The notes below the pieces were generated by a model that was given only the letters and a program-made list of their open reading frames with translations, was not told the origin of the DNA and did no database searches. This document shows, piece by piece, positions 25,388 through 34,365 of a stretch of 57,915 nucleotides of DNA. Made by a program: the position numbers and the translations under genes. Position 1 is the stretch's first letter, and each line of letters begins with the position of its first letter. The DNA is from Deltaproteobacteria bacterium (lineage in GTDB: Bacteria > Myxococcota > B64-G9), in assembly GCA_019307065.1 (NCBI GenBank), contig JAFDKH010000005.1:1-57915 (forward strand). Direction: 5' to 3'.

Positions 25388-27067
25388 ATGGGTCTGCTTA
25401 AGAAAAAAAAGAAAAAAGGTGGCTTAAGAATCGGCGGAGCAGCCGCAACTCAGCAATCCACCCTGCGGCCGGTCAGGCTTACCAAGCTGCCGCCCTGCAT
25501 CGAGCACTGCCCTTCGGGGACAGACATTCGTGGCTGGATCACAACCATCGCCCAGCGCGAGAAATTCGGGCTCAGCGACGAGGAAGCTTACAAACAAGCC
25601 TGGCTTACCCTGGTCGAGACCAATCCGTTCCCGTCTATGATGGGCCGGGTTTGTCCGCATCCCTGCGAAGATGAATGCAATCGCACCGCCAAGGAAGGGG
25701 CCGTATCGATCAACGCTCTTGAGCGAACCATCGGCGACTGGGCCCTGGAGAAAAAACTCAGCCTGCCGATTCTGGAAGAAGACAAAAAAGACGAATCGAT
25801 TGGCGTAATCGGCGCCGGCCCGGCCGGGCTGTCGTTTGCTTACCAGATGGCCCGCCGCGGTTATCCGGTCACGGTCTATGAAAAAACTTCAAAACCCGGC
25901 GGAATGGTTTTGTGGGGCATTCCGTTTTATCGTCAACCCGAAGATGTTCTGCAGAACGAAATCCAGCGCATTATCGATCTGGGCATCGAGCTCAAGCTCA
26001 ATACCACCGTCGGAAAAGACATCTCGATCGATGAACTCAAATCGAAGCACAAGGTAATCTTCCTGGGAATCGGGGCCGACAAGGGCCGCCTGCTGAGTGC
26101 CCCCGGTGAAGAAGGACCCGGCGTATTCACCGGAACAGAATACCTATACAAGGTCAATAACGGCGAGACGGTCGAGATCGGCAAGAAAGTGGCCGTGATC
26201 GGCGGCGGGGACACAGCCATCGACGCCGCCCGCGTCGCCCGCCGGGCCGGGGCCGAAGTTACCATCCTCTATCGTCGTACACGAACCGAAATGCCGGCTA
26301 TCGATTCTGAAGTCGAAGACGCAATTAAAGAAGACATCAAGATCGAGTTCTTGGTCGCTCCGATCGAAATCAAGCGCGCGGGCGACAAGGTTAGCGCGGT
26401 CGTCGTACAGAAAATGGAACTCGGCGAGCCGGATGACTCCGGACGGCGTCGACCGGTGCCTATCGAGGGTTCCGAATACGATGTTCCGATCGACTCGCTG
26501 ATCGCCGCCATTTCACAGCAGGCCGACTGGAGTCCGCTGGGCGAACTGGGCCCCGAAGGGAAATGGATCGAAGCCGATAAGCACGGCAAGGTTCGTGACG
26601 GCCTGTATTGCGGCGGCGACGCCTTGAATCTCGGGCTGGCCACGATCGCCATCGGCCAGGGTCGCCTGGCAGCTGAGGCTGCTGATGCCGCCCTGCGTGA
26701 AAAGCCGGAACCCAAATCTGAAGAAATCCCCAAGATCGGCAAAGATCGCATCAAGCTCGACTTTTACGATGAAAAAGCCAGGGTCGAGCGCAAACATCGT
26801 CCGACTGAAGAGTGGCTCAGCAAACCGGACGAAGAAATCGACTTGGGCATAACCAGCGAGCAGTTTCTCGAAGAAATCAATCGCTGCTTCTCGTGCGGGC
26901 TGTGCTTTGGCTGCGAACGCTGCTGGATGTATTGCACACCCTCGTGCTTTTCCAAAGTCGCCAAGTTGACACCCGGGCAACCTTTCTACGACATCAAGCT
27001 TGATACTTGCGATGGCTGTAAGAAGTGTGCCGACGAGTGTCCGTGCGGCTACATTGATATGCAATAG
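25388..27067 (+). CDS. dsrL: DsrL-type iron-sulfur flavoprotein, NAD(P)H:DsrAB oxidoreductase
   Basis: 559 residues built like the GltD-type small subunit of glutamate synthase: N-terminal Cys sites (CIEHCPSGTDIRGW, CPHPCEDEC), an FAD fold at about 140 (VIGAGPAGLSFAYQMARRG), an NAD(P) fold (VAVIGGGDTAIDAARVARR), and a C-terminal ferredoxin region (CGLCFGCERCWMYC, CDGCKKCADECPCG). DsrL of sulfur oxidisers links NAD(H) to DsrAB; DsrL-2 forms, found in lineages that may reduce sulfur compounds, prefer NADP(H). The short linker and dsrD nearby suggest a DsrL-2-like protein feeding DsrAB with NADPH, an inference. The Lys-rich N terminus (KKKKKKGG) is unusual. Confidence 0.85.
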   Translation: MGLLKKKKKKGGLRIGGAAATQQSTLRPVRLTKLPPCIEHCPSGTDIRGWITTIAQREKFGLSDEEAYKQAWLTLVETNPFPSMMGRVCPHPCEDECNRTAKEGAVSINALERTIGDWALEKKLSLPILEEDKKDESIGVIGAGPAGLSFAYQMARRGYPVTVYEKTSKPGGMVLWGIPFYRQPEDVLQNEIQRIIDLGIELKLNTTVGKDISIDELKSKHKVIFLGIGADKGRLLSAPGEEGPGVFTGTEYLYKVNNGETVEIGKKVAVIGGGDTAIDAARVARRAGAEVTILYRRTRTEMPAIDSEVEDAIKEDIKIEFLVAPIEIKRAGDKVSAVVVQKMELGEPDDSGRRRPVPIEGSEYDVPIDSLIAAISQQADWSPLGELGPEGKWIEADKHGKVRDGLYCGGDALNLGLATIAIGQGRLAAEAADAALREKPEPKSEEIPKIGKDRIKLDFYDEKARVERKHRPTEEWLSKPDEEIDLGITSEQFLEEINRCFSCGLCFGCERCWMYCTPSCFSKVAKLTPGQPFYDIKLDTCDGCKKCADECPCGYIDMQ

Positions 27068-27085
27068 ACTCATCGAGGCCCGGGC

Positions 27086-28486
27086 ATGGAGCAAGCGCTA
27101 CCAAGACTAGCGATTGTGGGTTTAGCCGGTGATACCGGCAAGACCCTGGTTTCGCTCGGCCTGGTGCGCGTATTGCGCAAACGCGGCCTCAAGGTCGCCC
27201 CCTTCAAGAAGGGGCCCGACTTCATTGACGCCGCCTGGCTGGGAGCGGCGGCCGGTGTGCCCGGCCACAACCTGGACACTTTCTTGATGCCCGAAGAGGC
27301 AATCCTCGGTTCACTATCCAAAGCCGCCCGCAACTTCGACATCGCCGTAATGGAAGGCAACCGCGGCTTGTTCGACGGGCTTGATGCCCAGGGCTCCCAC
27401 TCAACGGCCCAGCTGGCCAAACTAACCGGCACGCCGGTTGTGTTGGTACTGGATACAACCAAGGCCACCCGGACACTGGCCGCTCAGGTGTTGGGCTGTC
27501 AGAAACTCGATCCGCAGCTTGAACTTAAGGGAGTCATCCTCAACCGGGTCGGCACCAGCCGGCAAGAGATGGTGATTCGCGAGGCGATCGTCAAAGAAAC
27601 CGGACTTGAGGTTCTGGGGGCTATCCCGAGAGTCAAAGATCAGCACCTGCCCAGCCGGCACCTCGGCCTGGTGACGGCTCTGGAGCACCCCGGCACCGAA
27701 GATGCCCTCGAGAAAGTCGCTACGCTAATCGACCAGCACGTCGATGTTAACCGGTTAATAAAGATTGCCGGCCAGGCTAGGCTGCTTGATGTTGATCAGT
27801 CGAGTTCACAACTGAGCGCTCCCAAGTCGAGGGTCAAGATCGGTTTCTTGAAAGACCGCGCCTTTTCCTTTTATTACCCTGAAAACCTGGCTGCCTTAGA
27901 AGCTGCCGGGGCCGAGCTTTGGCCGATTTCGCCGATCGACGATACTGAACTTCCGCCAATCGACGGGCTTTATGCCGGCGGCGGTTTTCCCGAGGTTCAC
28001 GCCGACGTGTTGTCTGCCAATAGTTCATTTCGAAAGGCTTTAGCCGATCGAATTTCAAACGGCCTGCCGGTCTGGGCGGAATGCGGCGGCCTGATGTATC
28101 TTTCGCAGGCCCTGATTAAAGACGGCCAGACCTATCCGATGGTAGGCGCCCTGCCGATAGTCGTCGAACACACTCCCAAACCGCAGGGGCATGGCTACGT
28201 CAGAGCTCGAGTCGATGGCGCCAACCCGTTTCTGGCCGAAGGCACCGATGTCTGCGGGCACGAATTTCATTATTCACGCTTGCAAGACAACAGCCTGAAA
28301 ATCCAGACCGTTTTGAAATTGCAGCGCGGTGTCGGAGTCGGCCAGGGCCGTGACGGCATTCAAGTTGGCGGCGTGGTTGCGACTTACACCCACGTTCACG
28401 CCCTGGGCATGCCCGAGTGGGCCACCGGGCTCGTCGCGGCCACTCAAGGTTCAAGCAGCACACAAAACGCCGGAGGTTTGCATTGA
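27086..28486 (+). CDS. dsrN: DsrN, siroheme amidase (cobyrinate a,c-diamide synthase family)
   Basis: 466 residues, CobB/CbiA-type: a dethiobiotin-synthetase-like ATPase (LAGDTGKTLVSLGLVRVL with the P-loop) and a C-terminal glutamine-amidotransferase domain with catalytic C333 in WAECGGLMYL and GHEFHYSR. In dsr operons this protein is thought to amidate siroheme to siroamide for DsrAB. It starts 18 bases after dsrL. Cobyrinate amidation for B12 cannot be excluded by sequence, but no other cobalamin genes are near. Confidence 0.92.
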   Translation: MEQALPRLAIVGLAGDTGKTLVSLGLVRVLRKRGLKVAPFKKGPDFIDAAWLGAAAGVPGHNLDTFLMPEEAILGSLSKAARNFDIAVMEGNRGLFDGLDAQGSHSTAQLAKLTGTPVVLVLDTTKATRTLAAQVLGCQKLDPQLELKGVILNRVGTSRQEMVIREAIVKETGLEVLGAIPRVKDQHLPSRHLGLVTALEHPGTEDALEKVATLIDQHVDVNRLIKIAGQARLLDVDQSSSQLSAPKSRVKIGFLKDRAFSFYYPENLAALEAAGAELWPISPIDDTELPPIDGLYAGGGFPEVHADVLSANSSFRKALADRISNGLPVWAECGGLMYLSQALIKDGQTYPMVGALPIVVEHTPKPQGHGYVRARVDGANPFLAEGTDVCGHEFHYSRLQDNSLKIQTVLKLQRGVGVGQGRDGIQVGGVVATYTHVHALGMPEWATGLVAATQGSSSTQNAGGLH

Positions 28487-28962
28487 ACCTGCGTGAGCAA
28501 ATAAACGCAGCCGTATTAGGCGCTCATTTCGATCAACTCGAAGATCTGGTTGCCAAGGAAACCAAGGCGGTGCGCTATTTAATGGGAATGTCCTATCAGC
28601 CCGAGAACAATATCGCCGAAACCGCCGCTAAGGGAATCGGCCTGGCGGCCAGGTATCATCCCAAGCTGATTAAAAAGATTTTGCGCAGGCTAATCTGGGC
28701 CATGGACGAGCAATCGGGAACCAATTCTTATTCGGCCCCGCTTGTCCTGCAGGCCATTGCTCGCGAGCGGCCCGAGTTTTTACTGCCGATCGTGCCCGAT
28801 CTCGTCCGCTTGTCGATCAACGAGGCGTTGCACGATGGAATTGCGGATGCCCTGTGTATCGTTGTTCACTCATGCCCGGGCGGGCTTGGGGCAAGCCTCA
28901 CCAAGAGGCTCAACGAACGTATCGAGAAAGGCAAATGCTGTGATGGCTCCGGAAAAAACTAA
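28483..28962 (+). CDS. HEAT-like helical-repeat protein of the dsr operon (DVU0298-like)
   Basis: 159 residues, all-helical with HEAT-like pairs (AAKGIGLAARYHPKLIKKIL, LQAIARERPEFLLPIVPDL). It resembles the small DVU0298-type proteins known from sulfate reducers, a recognition by memory. The start is a TTG at 28483 that overlaps the dsrN stop (TTGA) and has GGAGG six bases upstream. No enzyme motif is seen; a scaffold or maturation role for Dsr proteins is a guess. CPGG and the C-terminal KCC hold the cysteines. Confidence 0.72.
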   Translation: MNLREQINAAVLGAHFDQLEDLVAKETKAVRYLMGMSYQPENNIAETAAKGIGLAARYHPKLIKKILRRLIWAMDEQSGTNSYSAPLVLQAIARERPEFLLPIVPDLVRLSINEALHDGIADALCIVVHSCPGGLGASLTKRLNERIEKGKCCDGSGKN

Positions 28963-29518
28963 GGCCGAAATAATTGAAAATCTCAGGAAAGAAACGTCTG
29001 ACAACCCGGATTCTGCAATGGCCCATTTAAAACTCGGAACTTTTTTGTTCAAGGCCGGCGAGTCCAAGGCAGCCGAAGCCGAGCTGCGGCGCGCAATCGA
29101 GCTGGATCCGACTACAATCGGAGCCTGGGTGAATCTTGGCGGAATTCTACTCGGTCGTTTCGACTTTGACGGTTGTATCGAAGCCAATCAGAAGGCGACT
29201 GAATGCCAACCGTCATTGACAATTGCCCATTACAACCAGGGGCTGGGCCATCTTTACAAAGGCGAAGCCGAAAATATGGTGGCTTGCTTTGAAAAAGTAG
29301 TCGAACTCGATCCAGACAGCCCGGGGGGCAACTATCACCTGGCTATCAGCTTGTATGCCATCGGAGACATCCAGCAATCCCTGGCCCACTACAAAAAAGC
29401 CATGGCCCTCGGTTTTACTGCGCAACCCGAATTCATTCGTGAGATGGAAAAGGTGCAAAGTGGCAAGATTACTACGATAGAAATCAAACCTGATTCGAAG
29501 GACAACTCGAAACAATAA
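28943..29518 (+). CDS. Tetratricopeptide-repeat protein of the dsr operon
   Basis: 191 residues with about four TPR units (AHLKLGTFLFKAGESKAAEA, LRRAIELDPTTIGAWVNLGG, ACFEKVVELDPDSPGGNYHL, AHYKKAMALG). No signal peptide, so cytoplasmic. The ATG at 28943 lies within the end of the HEAT-like gene (20-base overlap); a longer frame upstream is out of context. Together with its neighbour it gives two protein-interaction proteins just before dsrC, which may help assemble DsrAB-DsrC or DsrK. Confidence 0.82.
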   Translation: MAPEKTKAEIIENLRKETSDNPDSAMAHLKLGTFLFKAGESKAAEAELRRAIELDPTTIGAWVNLGGILLGRFDFDGCIEANQKATECQPSLTIAHYNQGLGHLYKGEAENMVACFEKVVELDPDSPGGNYHLAISLYAIGDIQQSLAHYKKAMALGFTAQPEFIREMEKVQSGKITTIEIKPDSKDNSKQ

Positions 29519-29539
29519 TCACTCAAAGGAGGCAGGACA

Positions 29540-29857
29540 ATGGCAGATTTTCAGGTTGGAGACGGCACAATCGAGGTTGATGAGGACGGATTCATCCAGG
29601 AACCGGACCTTTGGAACAAAGACGTTGCGGCAGCTCTTGGTAAAACCGAGGGAGTCGATGACATTACCGAAGAGCACTGGAAGGTAGTCAATTTTTTGCG
29701 TGAATACTACCTCGAGTTCGGTGTAGCCCCGATGATCCGCAAGCTCTGTAAGTCGACCGGGTTCAAACTGAACAAAATCTATGAATTGTTCCCGTCCGGG
29801 CCGGCCAAGGGTGCTTGTAAAATCGCCGGGCTTCCGAAGCCCACCGGCTGCGTCTAA
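29540..29857 (+). CDS. dsrC: DsrC sulfur carrier / DsrAB co-substrate
   Basis: 105 residues ending GACKIAGLPKPTGCV. The two redox cysteines of functional DsrC, C93 and C104, are both present in the flexible C-terminal arm. DsrC carries the sulfite-derived sulfur as a trisulfide from DsrAB to DsrMKJOP. It has a strong AAAGGAGG site. Hairpins follow it directly, which could increase its message relative to the downstream membrane genes. Confidence 0.97.
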   Translation: MADFQVGDGTIEVDEDGFIQEPDLWNKDVAAALGKTEGVDDITEEHWKVVNFLREYYLEFGVAPMIRKLCKSTGFKLNKIYELFPSGPAKGACKIAGLPKPTGCV

Positions 29858-29911
29858 GACGCAGACACCCGGTGTCTGGTTCGTCCGGCCGAGATCTTTT
29901 GGCCGGCGAAC
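29850..29911 (+). terminator. Cluster of three stem-loops after dsrC
   Basis: Three successive hairpins: GCGTCT-A-AGACGC (29850-29862, over the stop codon), CAGACAC-CCG-GTGTCTG (29862-29878) and GTTCG(T)CCGGCC ... GGCCGGCGAAC (29879-29911, one bulge). No clear T-run follows. They may terminate partly, or protect the dsrC 3' end after processing. Confidence 0.55.
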
Positions 29912-29943
29912 CGACGCCACGGGAAAATAGGAACAACATCGTG

Positions 29944-30474
29944 ATGACACTCGAAGATCTTTTGCTCGAAAAAAAGACCGCTATCACTGCCAAGTGGCTC
30001 GAAAAGACATTGGCCACTTATTCGCAAGACGCCTCGGTATTTTTCAAAAAAGTGAAGAACCAGTTTGCCAACCCGGTCGGCCAGACGTTATCTTCCGGGC
30101 TCGAGGCCATCTACAAAACGTTGCTCGAAAAAATGGACGCCGAAAAGCTGTGTTCGCACCTCGAAGAAGTCATCAAGGTTCGCTCGGTTCAGGACTTTAC
30201 GCCGTCCAGGGCCGTCGTTTTTATCTTTATGCTCAAAGAAGCCATCCGTGAAATCCTCAAAGACGAGCTCAAAGATCAAAAAGTATTGTCTCAACTTGCC
30301 GAGTTTGAACTCAAAATAGATCAATTGGCTTTATTTGCTTTTGATCTGTTCGTCAAAACCCGGGAAAAGATGTACGAACTTCGAGTCAACGAGGTCAAGC
30401 GGCAGGTTTCCACACTAATGAAGAGATCTGGTTATTTCGTTGGTGATTCGGAGCAGGACACAGATCACCAGTAG
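29944..30474 (+). CDS. RsbRD N-terminal-domain protein between dsrC and dsrM
   Basis: 176 residues, all-helical, fitting the globin-like RsbRD N-terminal sensor family (LLLEKKTAITAKWLEKTLAT, FTPSRAVVFIFMLKEAIREI). Proteins of this type stand just before dsrM in many sulfate reducers; their function is unknown, possibly sensing or binding near DsrM. The start is ATG 29944, or the GTG one codon before, after AGGA. There is no heme ligand pattern that I can name with certainty. Confidence 0.78.
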   Translation: MTLEDLLLEKKTAITAKWLEKTLATYSQDASVFFKKVKNQFANPVGQTLSSGLEAIYKTLLEKMDAEKLCSHLEEVIKVRSVQDFTPSRAVVFIFMLKEAIREILKDELKDQKVLSQLAEFELKIDQLALFAFDLFVKTREKMYELRVNEVKRQVSTLMKRSGYFVGDSEQDTDHQ

Positions 30475-30515
30475 AACGGTATTCGATACTCAAACACGTA
30501 GCGAGGTAGTCCTAA

Positions 30516-31556
30516 ATGAACGCCTTGTTATCTCTTGTCGTAGTCGGCATCCTGATAGTTGTGGCCGGTGTAGGAGTAAGCACGGCCGGCCTGCACAGTC
30601 TGTTCGGGGTGTTTCTCCCCTACATCGCCATCGCTCTGTTTCTGGGCGGTCTGATCTACCGTGTTTTCAGCTGGGCCAAGTCACCGGTGCCTTTTAGAAT
30701 ACCGACGACTTGCGGGCAACAAAAGTCACTCCCCTGGATCAAGTACAACAAGTTGGACAATCCGCATACAACCCTGGGAGTAATCGGCCGAATGTTGCTC
30801 GAGGTCCTGTTTTTCCGATCGCTGTTTCGAAACACCCGGACCGAACTGATAGAGGGCGAAAAAGTCACTTACGGACCAACCAAGTGGTTGTGGCTGGCCG
30901 GCCTGGCTTTCCACTGGACATTTCTGGTGATCTTCATAAGACACCTGAGGTTCTTCACCGAACCGGTCCCGTTTTTTGTCGACATTATTCAGAATGTCGA
31001 CGGGTTCTTTGAAATCGGGGTACCGGTCGTCTACGCAACCAGTCTAATATTTTTAGGCGCTTTGACGTTTTTAGTGTTGCGCAGATTGTATATTCCCCAG
31101 GTCCGCTACATATCCCTGATTAGCGACTACTTCCCGTTGTTTCTGATCCTGTCAATCGGCGGCAGCGGCGTCTTGTTGCGGCATTTCGTCAAAACCGATG
31201 TAGTCGGGATAAAGCAACTGACCATGGGGCTGCTCAGCTTCAGCCCGGTGGCGCCCGAGAATGTCCATTACCTGTTCTACATCCACTTGTTCTTAGTCTG
31301 CATGCTGATTGCCTATTTCCCTTTCAGCAAGCTGACCCACATGGCCGGGATTTTCATGAGCCCGACTCGGAACCTGGCCAACACCAACCGAGAAGTCAGG
31401 CATATCAATCCCTGGGACGCCCCGGTCAAGGTACACACTTATGAAGAGTACGAGGATGATTTCAGGGACAAGATGGTTGCCTGCGGCATTCCGGTCGACA
31501 AACAACCCGAGCCAAAACAAGACAAGCCTGAAGAAAAGACGGAAGGCAAGGAATAG
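30516..31556 (+). CDS. dsrM: DsrM, cytochrome b subunit of DsrMKJOP
   Basis: 346 residues, a NarI-like membrane protein with five or six helices (for example LFGVFLPYIAIALFLGGLIY near the N terminus) and His residues suited to two hemes b. It takes part in electron flow between menaquinol and DsrK. The soluble C-terminal tail is charged (EPKQDKPEEKTEGKE). It begins the dsrMKJOP block, with short gaps or overlaps to all partners. Confidence 0.95.
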   Translation: MNALLSLVVVGILIVVAGVGVSTAGLHSLFGVFLPYIAIALFLGGLIYRVFSWAKSPVPFRIPTTCGQQKSLPWIKYNKLDNPHTTLGVIGRMLLEVLFFRSLFRNTRTELIEGEKVTYGPTKWLWLAGLAFHWTFLVIFIRHLRFFTEPVPFFVDIIQNVDGFFEIGVPVVYATSLIFLGALTFLVLRRLYIPQVRYISLISDYFPLFLILSIGGSGVLLRHFVKTDVVGIKQLTMGLLSFSPVAPENVHYLFYIHLFLVCMLIAYFPFSKLTHMAGIFMSPTRNLANTNREVRHINPWDAPVKVHTYEEYEDDFRDKMVACGIPVDKQPEPKQDKPEEKTEGKE

Positions 31557-31558
31557 CC

Positions 31559-33199
31559 ATGGCTGAAGCAAAATTCGATCAGGTCGAGTATTACAAACAT
31601 GACGAGCTGCTCAAGCCGGACTACCAGCCGCCTAAGACTAACTGGATGGACACTCCGGTGGATTTCCGGCCGGGCTCGTGGATCTATCCCGGCAAGGCCA
31701 AGCATCTCGAATATCTAGGACTACCTAACCCCAGAGACTGGGCCGTCACCGACGACGACTGGAAGCTGCCCGAGAACTGGAAGGAAATCGTTCATACGGG
31801 TATGCGCGAACTGCTGGACAAATACCGGACTTTCAAGATCTTCATGGACATTTGTGTTCGTTGCGGGGCCTGCGCCGATAAATGTCACTTTTTCATCGGC
31901 GGTGGCGATCCTAAGAACATGCCGGTCCTGCGGGCCGAGTTGCTGCGTTCGGTTTATCGCAACGACTTTACTATGGCTGGAAAGATCCTGGGTAAATTTG
32001 CCGGGGCCAGGCCCTTGACCATCGATGTAATCAAGGAGTGGTTCTACTACTTCTTTCAGTGCACCGAGTGCCGGCGCTGTTCGGTCTTTTGTCCTTACGG
32101 AATCGACACGGCCGAGATCACCATGATGGGTCGCGACCTGCTGGGTCGCCTGGGGCTCCACGTCAACTGGATCATCGAGCCGGTGGCCAACTGTTTCCGC
32201 ACCGGAAACCATTTAGGTATTCAGCCCCACGGCCTCAAGGACACCCTGGAGTTCTTCGCCGAAGACATCGAAGAAGCCACCGGCGTCAAAGTCAAGATCC
32301 CGATCAACAAAAAGGGGGCCGAAGTTCTCTTCGTGACTCCTTCGGGCGACTTCTTGGCAGACCCCGGCACGTACACTTGCATGGGCTATATGGCCCTGTT
32401 CAACGAGATCGGGCTGGACTACACCTGGAGCACCTACGCCTCCGAGGGCGGCAATTTCGGACTGTTCACTTCGGCTGAAACCATCAAGAGACTCAACGCC
32501 AAGATTTACGCCGAGGCCAAGCGGCTGGGAGTCAAGTGGATCCTGGGCGGCGAGTGCGGCCACATGTGGCGGGTGATGCACCAATACATGGACACCCTCA
32601 ATGGGCCGGCCGATTTTTTGGAAGTGCCCAAATCGCCGATTACCGGTACGGTTTTCGAAAACGCCAAGTCAACCAAAATGGTACATCTCATGGAATTCAC
32701 CGCCGACTTGATAAAACACGGCAAGCTGAAACTGGATCCGAGTCGCAACGATCACATCCGGGTTACTTATCATGATTCCTGCAACCCCGCCCGGGGCATG
32801 GGAATCCTGGAAGAGCCCCGCTATGTCATCAAAAATGTATGTAACAACTTCTTTGAAATGCCCGAAAACACAATCCGCGAGCAAACCTTCTGCTGCGGTG
32901 GCGGGGCCGGGCTGGGCACCGATGAGAACATGGAAATGCGCCTGCGCGGAGGGTTGCCGCGCGGGAATGCCGTCAAGTATGTCCAGGACAAGTTCGGCGT
33001 GAATCAGCTGGCCTGCATATGTGCCATCGACCGGGCCACTTTGATAACTGTTTGTGATTATTGGGCCCCGGGTGTTGAAGTGACCGGCATCAGCGAACTG
33101 GTCGTAAATGCCATGATCCTCGAGGGAGAAAACGACCGTAAAATCAACTTGCGCCTCGAGCCCATCGGCGAAAAAAAGGAGGGCGCTGACGATGTATGA
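31559..33199 (+). CDS. dsrK: DsrK, HdrD-like catalytic iron-sulfur subunit
   Basis: 546 residues. Two ferredoxin motifs (CVRCGACADKCH and CTECRRCSVFCPYG) precede the CCG-type catalytic part: HDSCNPARGMG and FCCGGGAGLG. DsrK is held to reduce the DsrC trisulfide or disulfide on the cytoplasmic side using electrons from DsrM. The ATG is two bases after the dsrM stop. A second, related protein is encoded at 48314-49921. Confidence 0.96.
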   Translation: MAEAKFDQVEYYKHDELLKPDYQPPKTNWMDTPVDFRPGSWIYPGKAKHLEYLGLPNPRDWAVTDDDWKLPENWKEIVHTGMRELLDKYRTFKIFMDICVRCGACADKCHFFIGGGDPKNMPVLRAELLRSVYRNDFTMAGKILGKFAGARPLTIDVIKEWFYYFFQCTECRRCSVFCPYGIDTAEITMMGRDLLGRLGLHVNWIIEPVANCFRTGNHLGIQPHGLKDTLEFFAEDIEEATGVKVKIPINKKGAEVLFVTPSGDFLADPGTYTCMGYMALFNEIGLDYTWSTYASEGGNFGLFTSAETIKRLNAKIYAEAKRLGVKWILGGECGHMWRVMHQYMDTLNGPADFLEVPKSPITGTVFENAKSTKMVHLMEFTADLIKHGKLKLDPSRNDHIRVTYHDSCNPARGMGILEEPRYVIKNVCNNFFEMPENTIREQTFCCGGGAGLGTDENMEMRLRGGLPRGNAVKYVQDKFGVNQLACICAIDRATLITVCDYWAPGVEVTGISELVVNAMILEGENDRKINLRLEPIGEKKEGADDV

Positions 33200-33572
33200 T
33201 ACCGGAAAAGTTCTGGCCGGGTTGGGCATCTTTATCGCCTTTATTACCTTCCCGATCTGGTTCAGCCTGGCTTTCGGAGACGCCGACTATCGTCCCAATC
33301 CGCAAGCCCCCAAAGACGAGTCGAGCTGCATCGAGTCGAAGGAGTACATGAAGGCCTGGCACATGGATCTGCTCAATGACTGGAGAAACGCAGTTGTCCG
33401 TGACGGCCAACGCATATACGTCTCGACCGACGGCAAGAAGCACCCGATGAGTCTTTCCTTGAATTGCATGAAATGTCACCGCAACAAGGAAAAGTTCTGT
33501 GACCAGTGCCACAACTATATAGGCGTGGACCCATTTTGCTGGGACTGCCATGTTGAGCCGGAAGGGGAATGA
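33192..33572 (+). CDS. dsrJ: DsrJ, triheme cytochrome c
   Basis: 126 residues. An N-terminal membrane anchor (VLAGLGIFIAFITFPIWFSL) puts the rest in the periplasm. Three heme motifs are seen: CMKCH (92-96), CDQCH (103-107) and CWDCH (116-120). C46 in ESSCIESKEYM is at the place of the cysteine that ligates one heme in the studied DsrJ. It overlaps dsrK by eight bases. Confidence 0.96.
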   Translation: MYDTGKVLAGLGIFIAFITFPIWFSLAFGDADYRPNPQAPKDESSCIESKEYMKAWHMDLLNDWRNAVVRDGQRIYVSTDGKKHPMSLSLNCMKCHRNKEKFCDQCHNYIGVDPFCWDCHVEPEGE

Positions 33573-33575
33573 GCC

Positions 33576-34358
33576 ATGGACGAAAACAGAAGAAACTTTC
33601 TGAAAATTGCCGGGGCCTCGGCTGTCGGAGCGGCCTGGGGTATTCCGGTTGTTAGTGCCATCGCCAAGGCTTTAAAAACGGAGAAGCTACCCAGTGCCCG
33701 TACTGCTGAAAGATGGGCTTTAGTAGTCGACACCGAAAAATGCAGGGCCTCCGAGGTTCAGCGAGCCTGCAGCCAGGCTTGTCACATGATCCACAATGTC
33801 CCGACGATTGACAACAAGAACCATGAAGTCAAATGGATCTGGAACCAGAAATACTTTGAAGCGTTTCCCGACCAGACACATGAACACACCGCCGACCAGC
33901 TGAAAAACAGGGACGTCCTGGTTCTTTGTAACCACTGTAAAAACGCTCCTTGTGTTCGGGTTTGTCCGACCGGGGCGACTTTCAAGCGTTCCGACGGGGT
34001 GGTCATGATGGATCAGCATCGCTGCATCGGCTGCCGCTATTGCATGGCGGCTTGCCCGTACGGTGCCCGCAGTTTCAACTGGAAAGATCCGCGCGAGCAC
34101 ATCAAGAGTGTGACCGAGAACTTCCCGACCCGCACTAAGGGCGTTGTTGAGAAATGCAACTTGTGCGCCGAGCGGCTGGCTAAGGGCCTCGAACCCGCCT
34201 GTGTCGAGGCGGCTAATCGAATAGCCGGTCCTGAGGCCATGATCTTTGGTGATTTAGGCAAGCCCAACTCAGCTGTGGCCAGGGCGCTTCAAGCCAAACG
34301 TACCATTCAGAGAAAACCAGGCCTGGGCACTTCACCCAGCGTGTTCTACGTAGTGTGA
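33576..34358 (+). CDS. dsrO: DsrO, periplasmic ferredoxin subunit
   Basis: 260 residues. A Tat signal (RRNFLKIAGASAVGAAWG) directs it to the periplasm. Four ferredoxin cysteine sets follow, including CNHCKNAPCVRVCP, CIGCRYCMAACPYG and CNLCAERL. It is the four-cluster electron-transfer subunit between DsrJ and DsrP. It starts three bases after dsrJ. Confidence 0.95.
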   Translation: MDENRRNFLKIAGASAVGAAWGIPVVSAIAKALKTEKLPSARTAERWALVVDTEKCRASEVQRACSQACHMIHNVPTIDNKNHEVKWIWNQKYFEAFPDQTHEHTADQLKNRDVLVLCNHCKNAPCVRVCPTGATFKRSDGVVMMDQHRCIGCRYCMAACPYGARSFNWKDPREHIKSVTENFPTRTKGVVEKCNLCAERLAKGLEPACVEAANRIAGPEAMIFGDLGKPNSAVARALQAKRTIQRKPGLGTSPSVFYVV

Positions 34359-34365
34359 GGTCATC

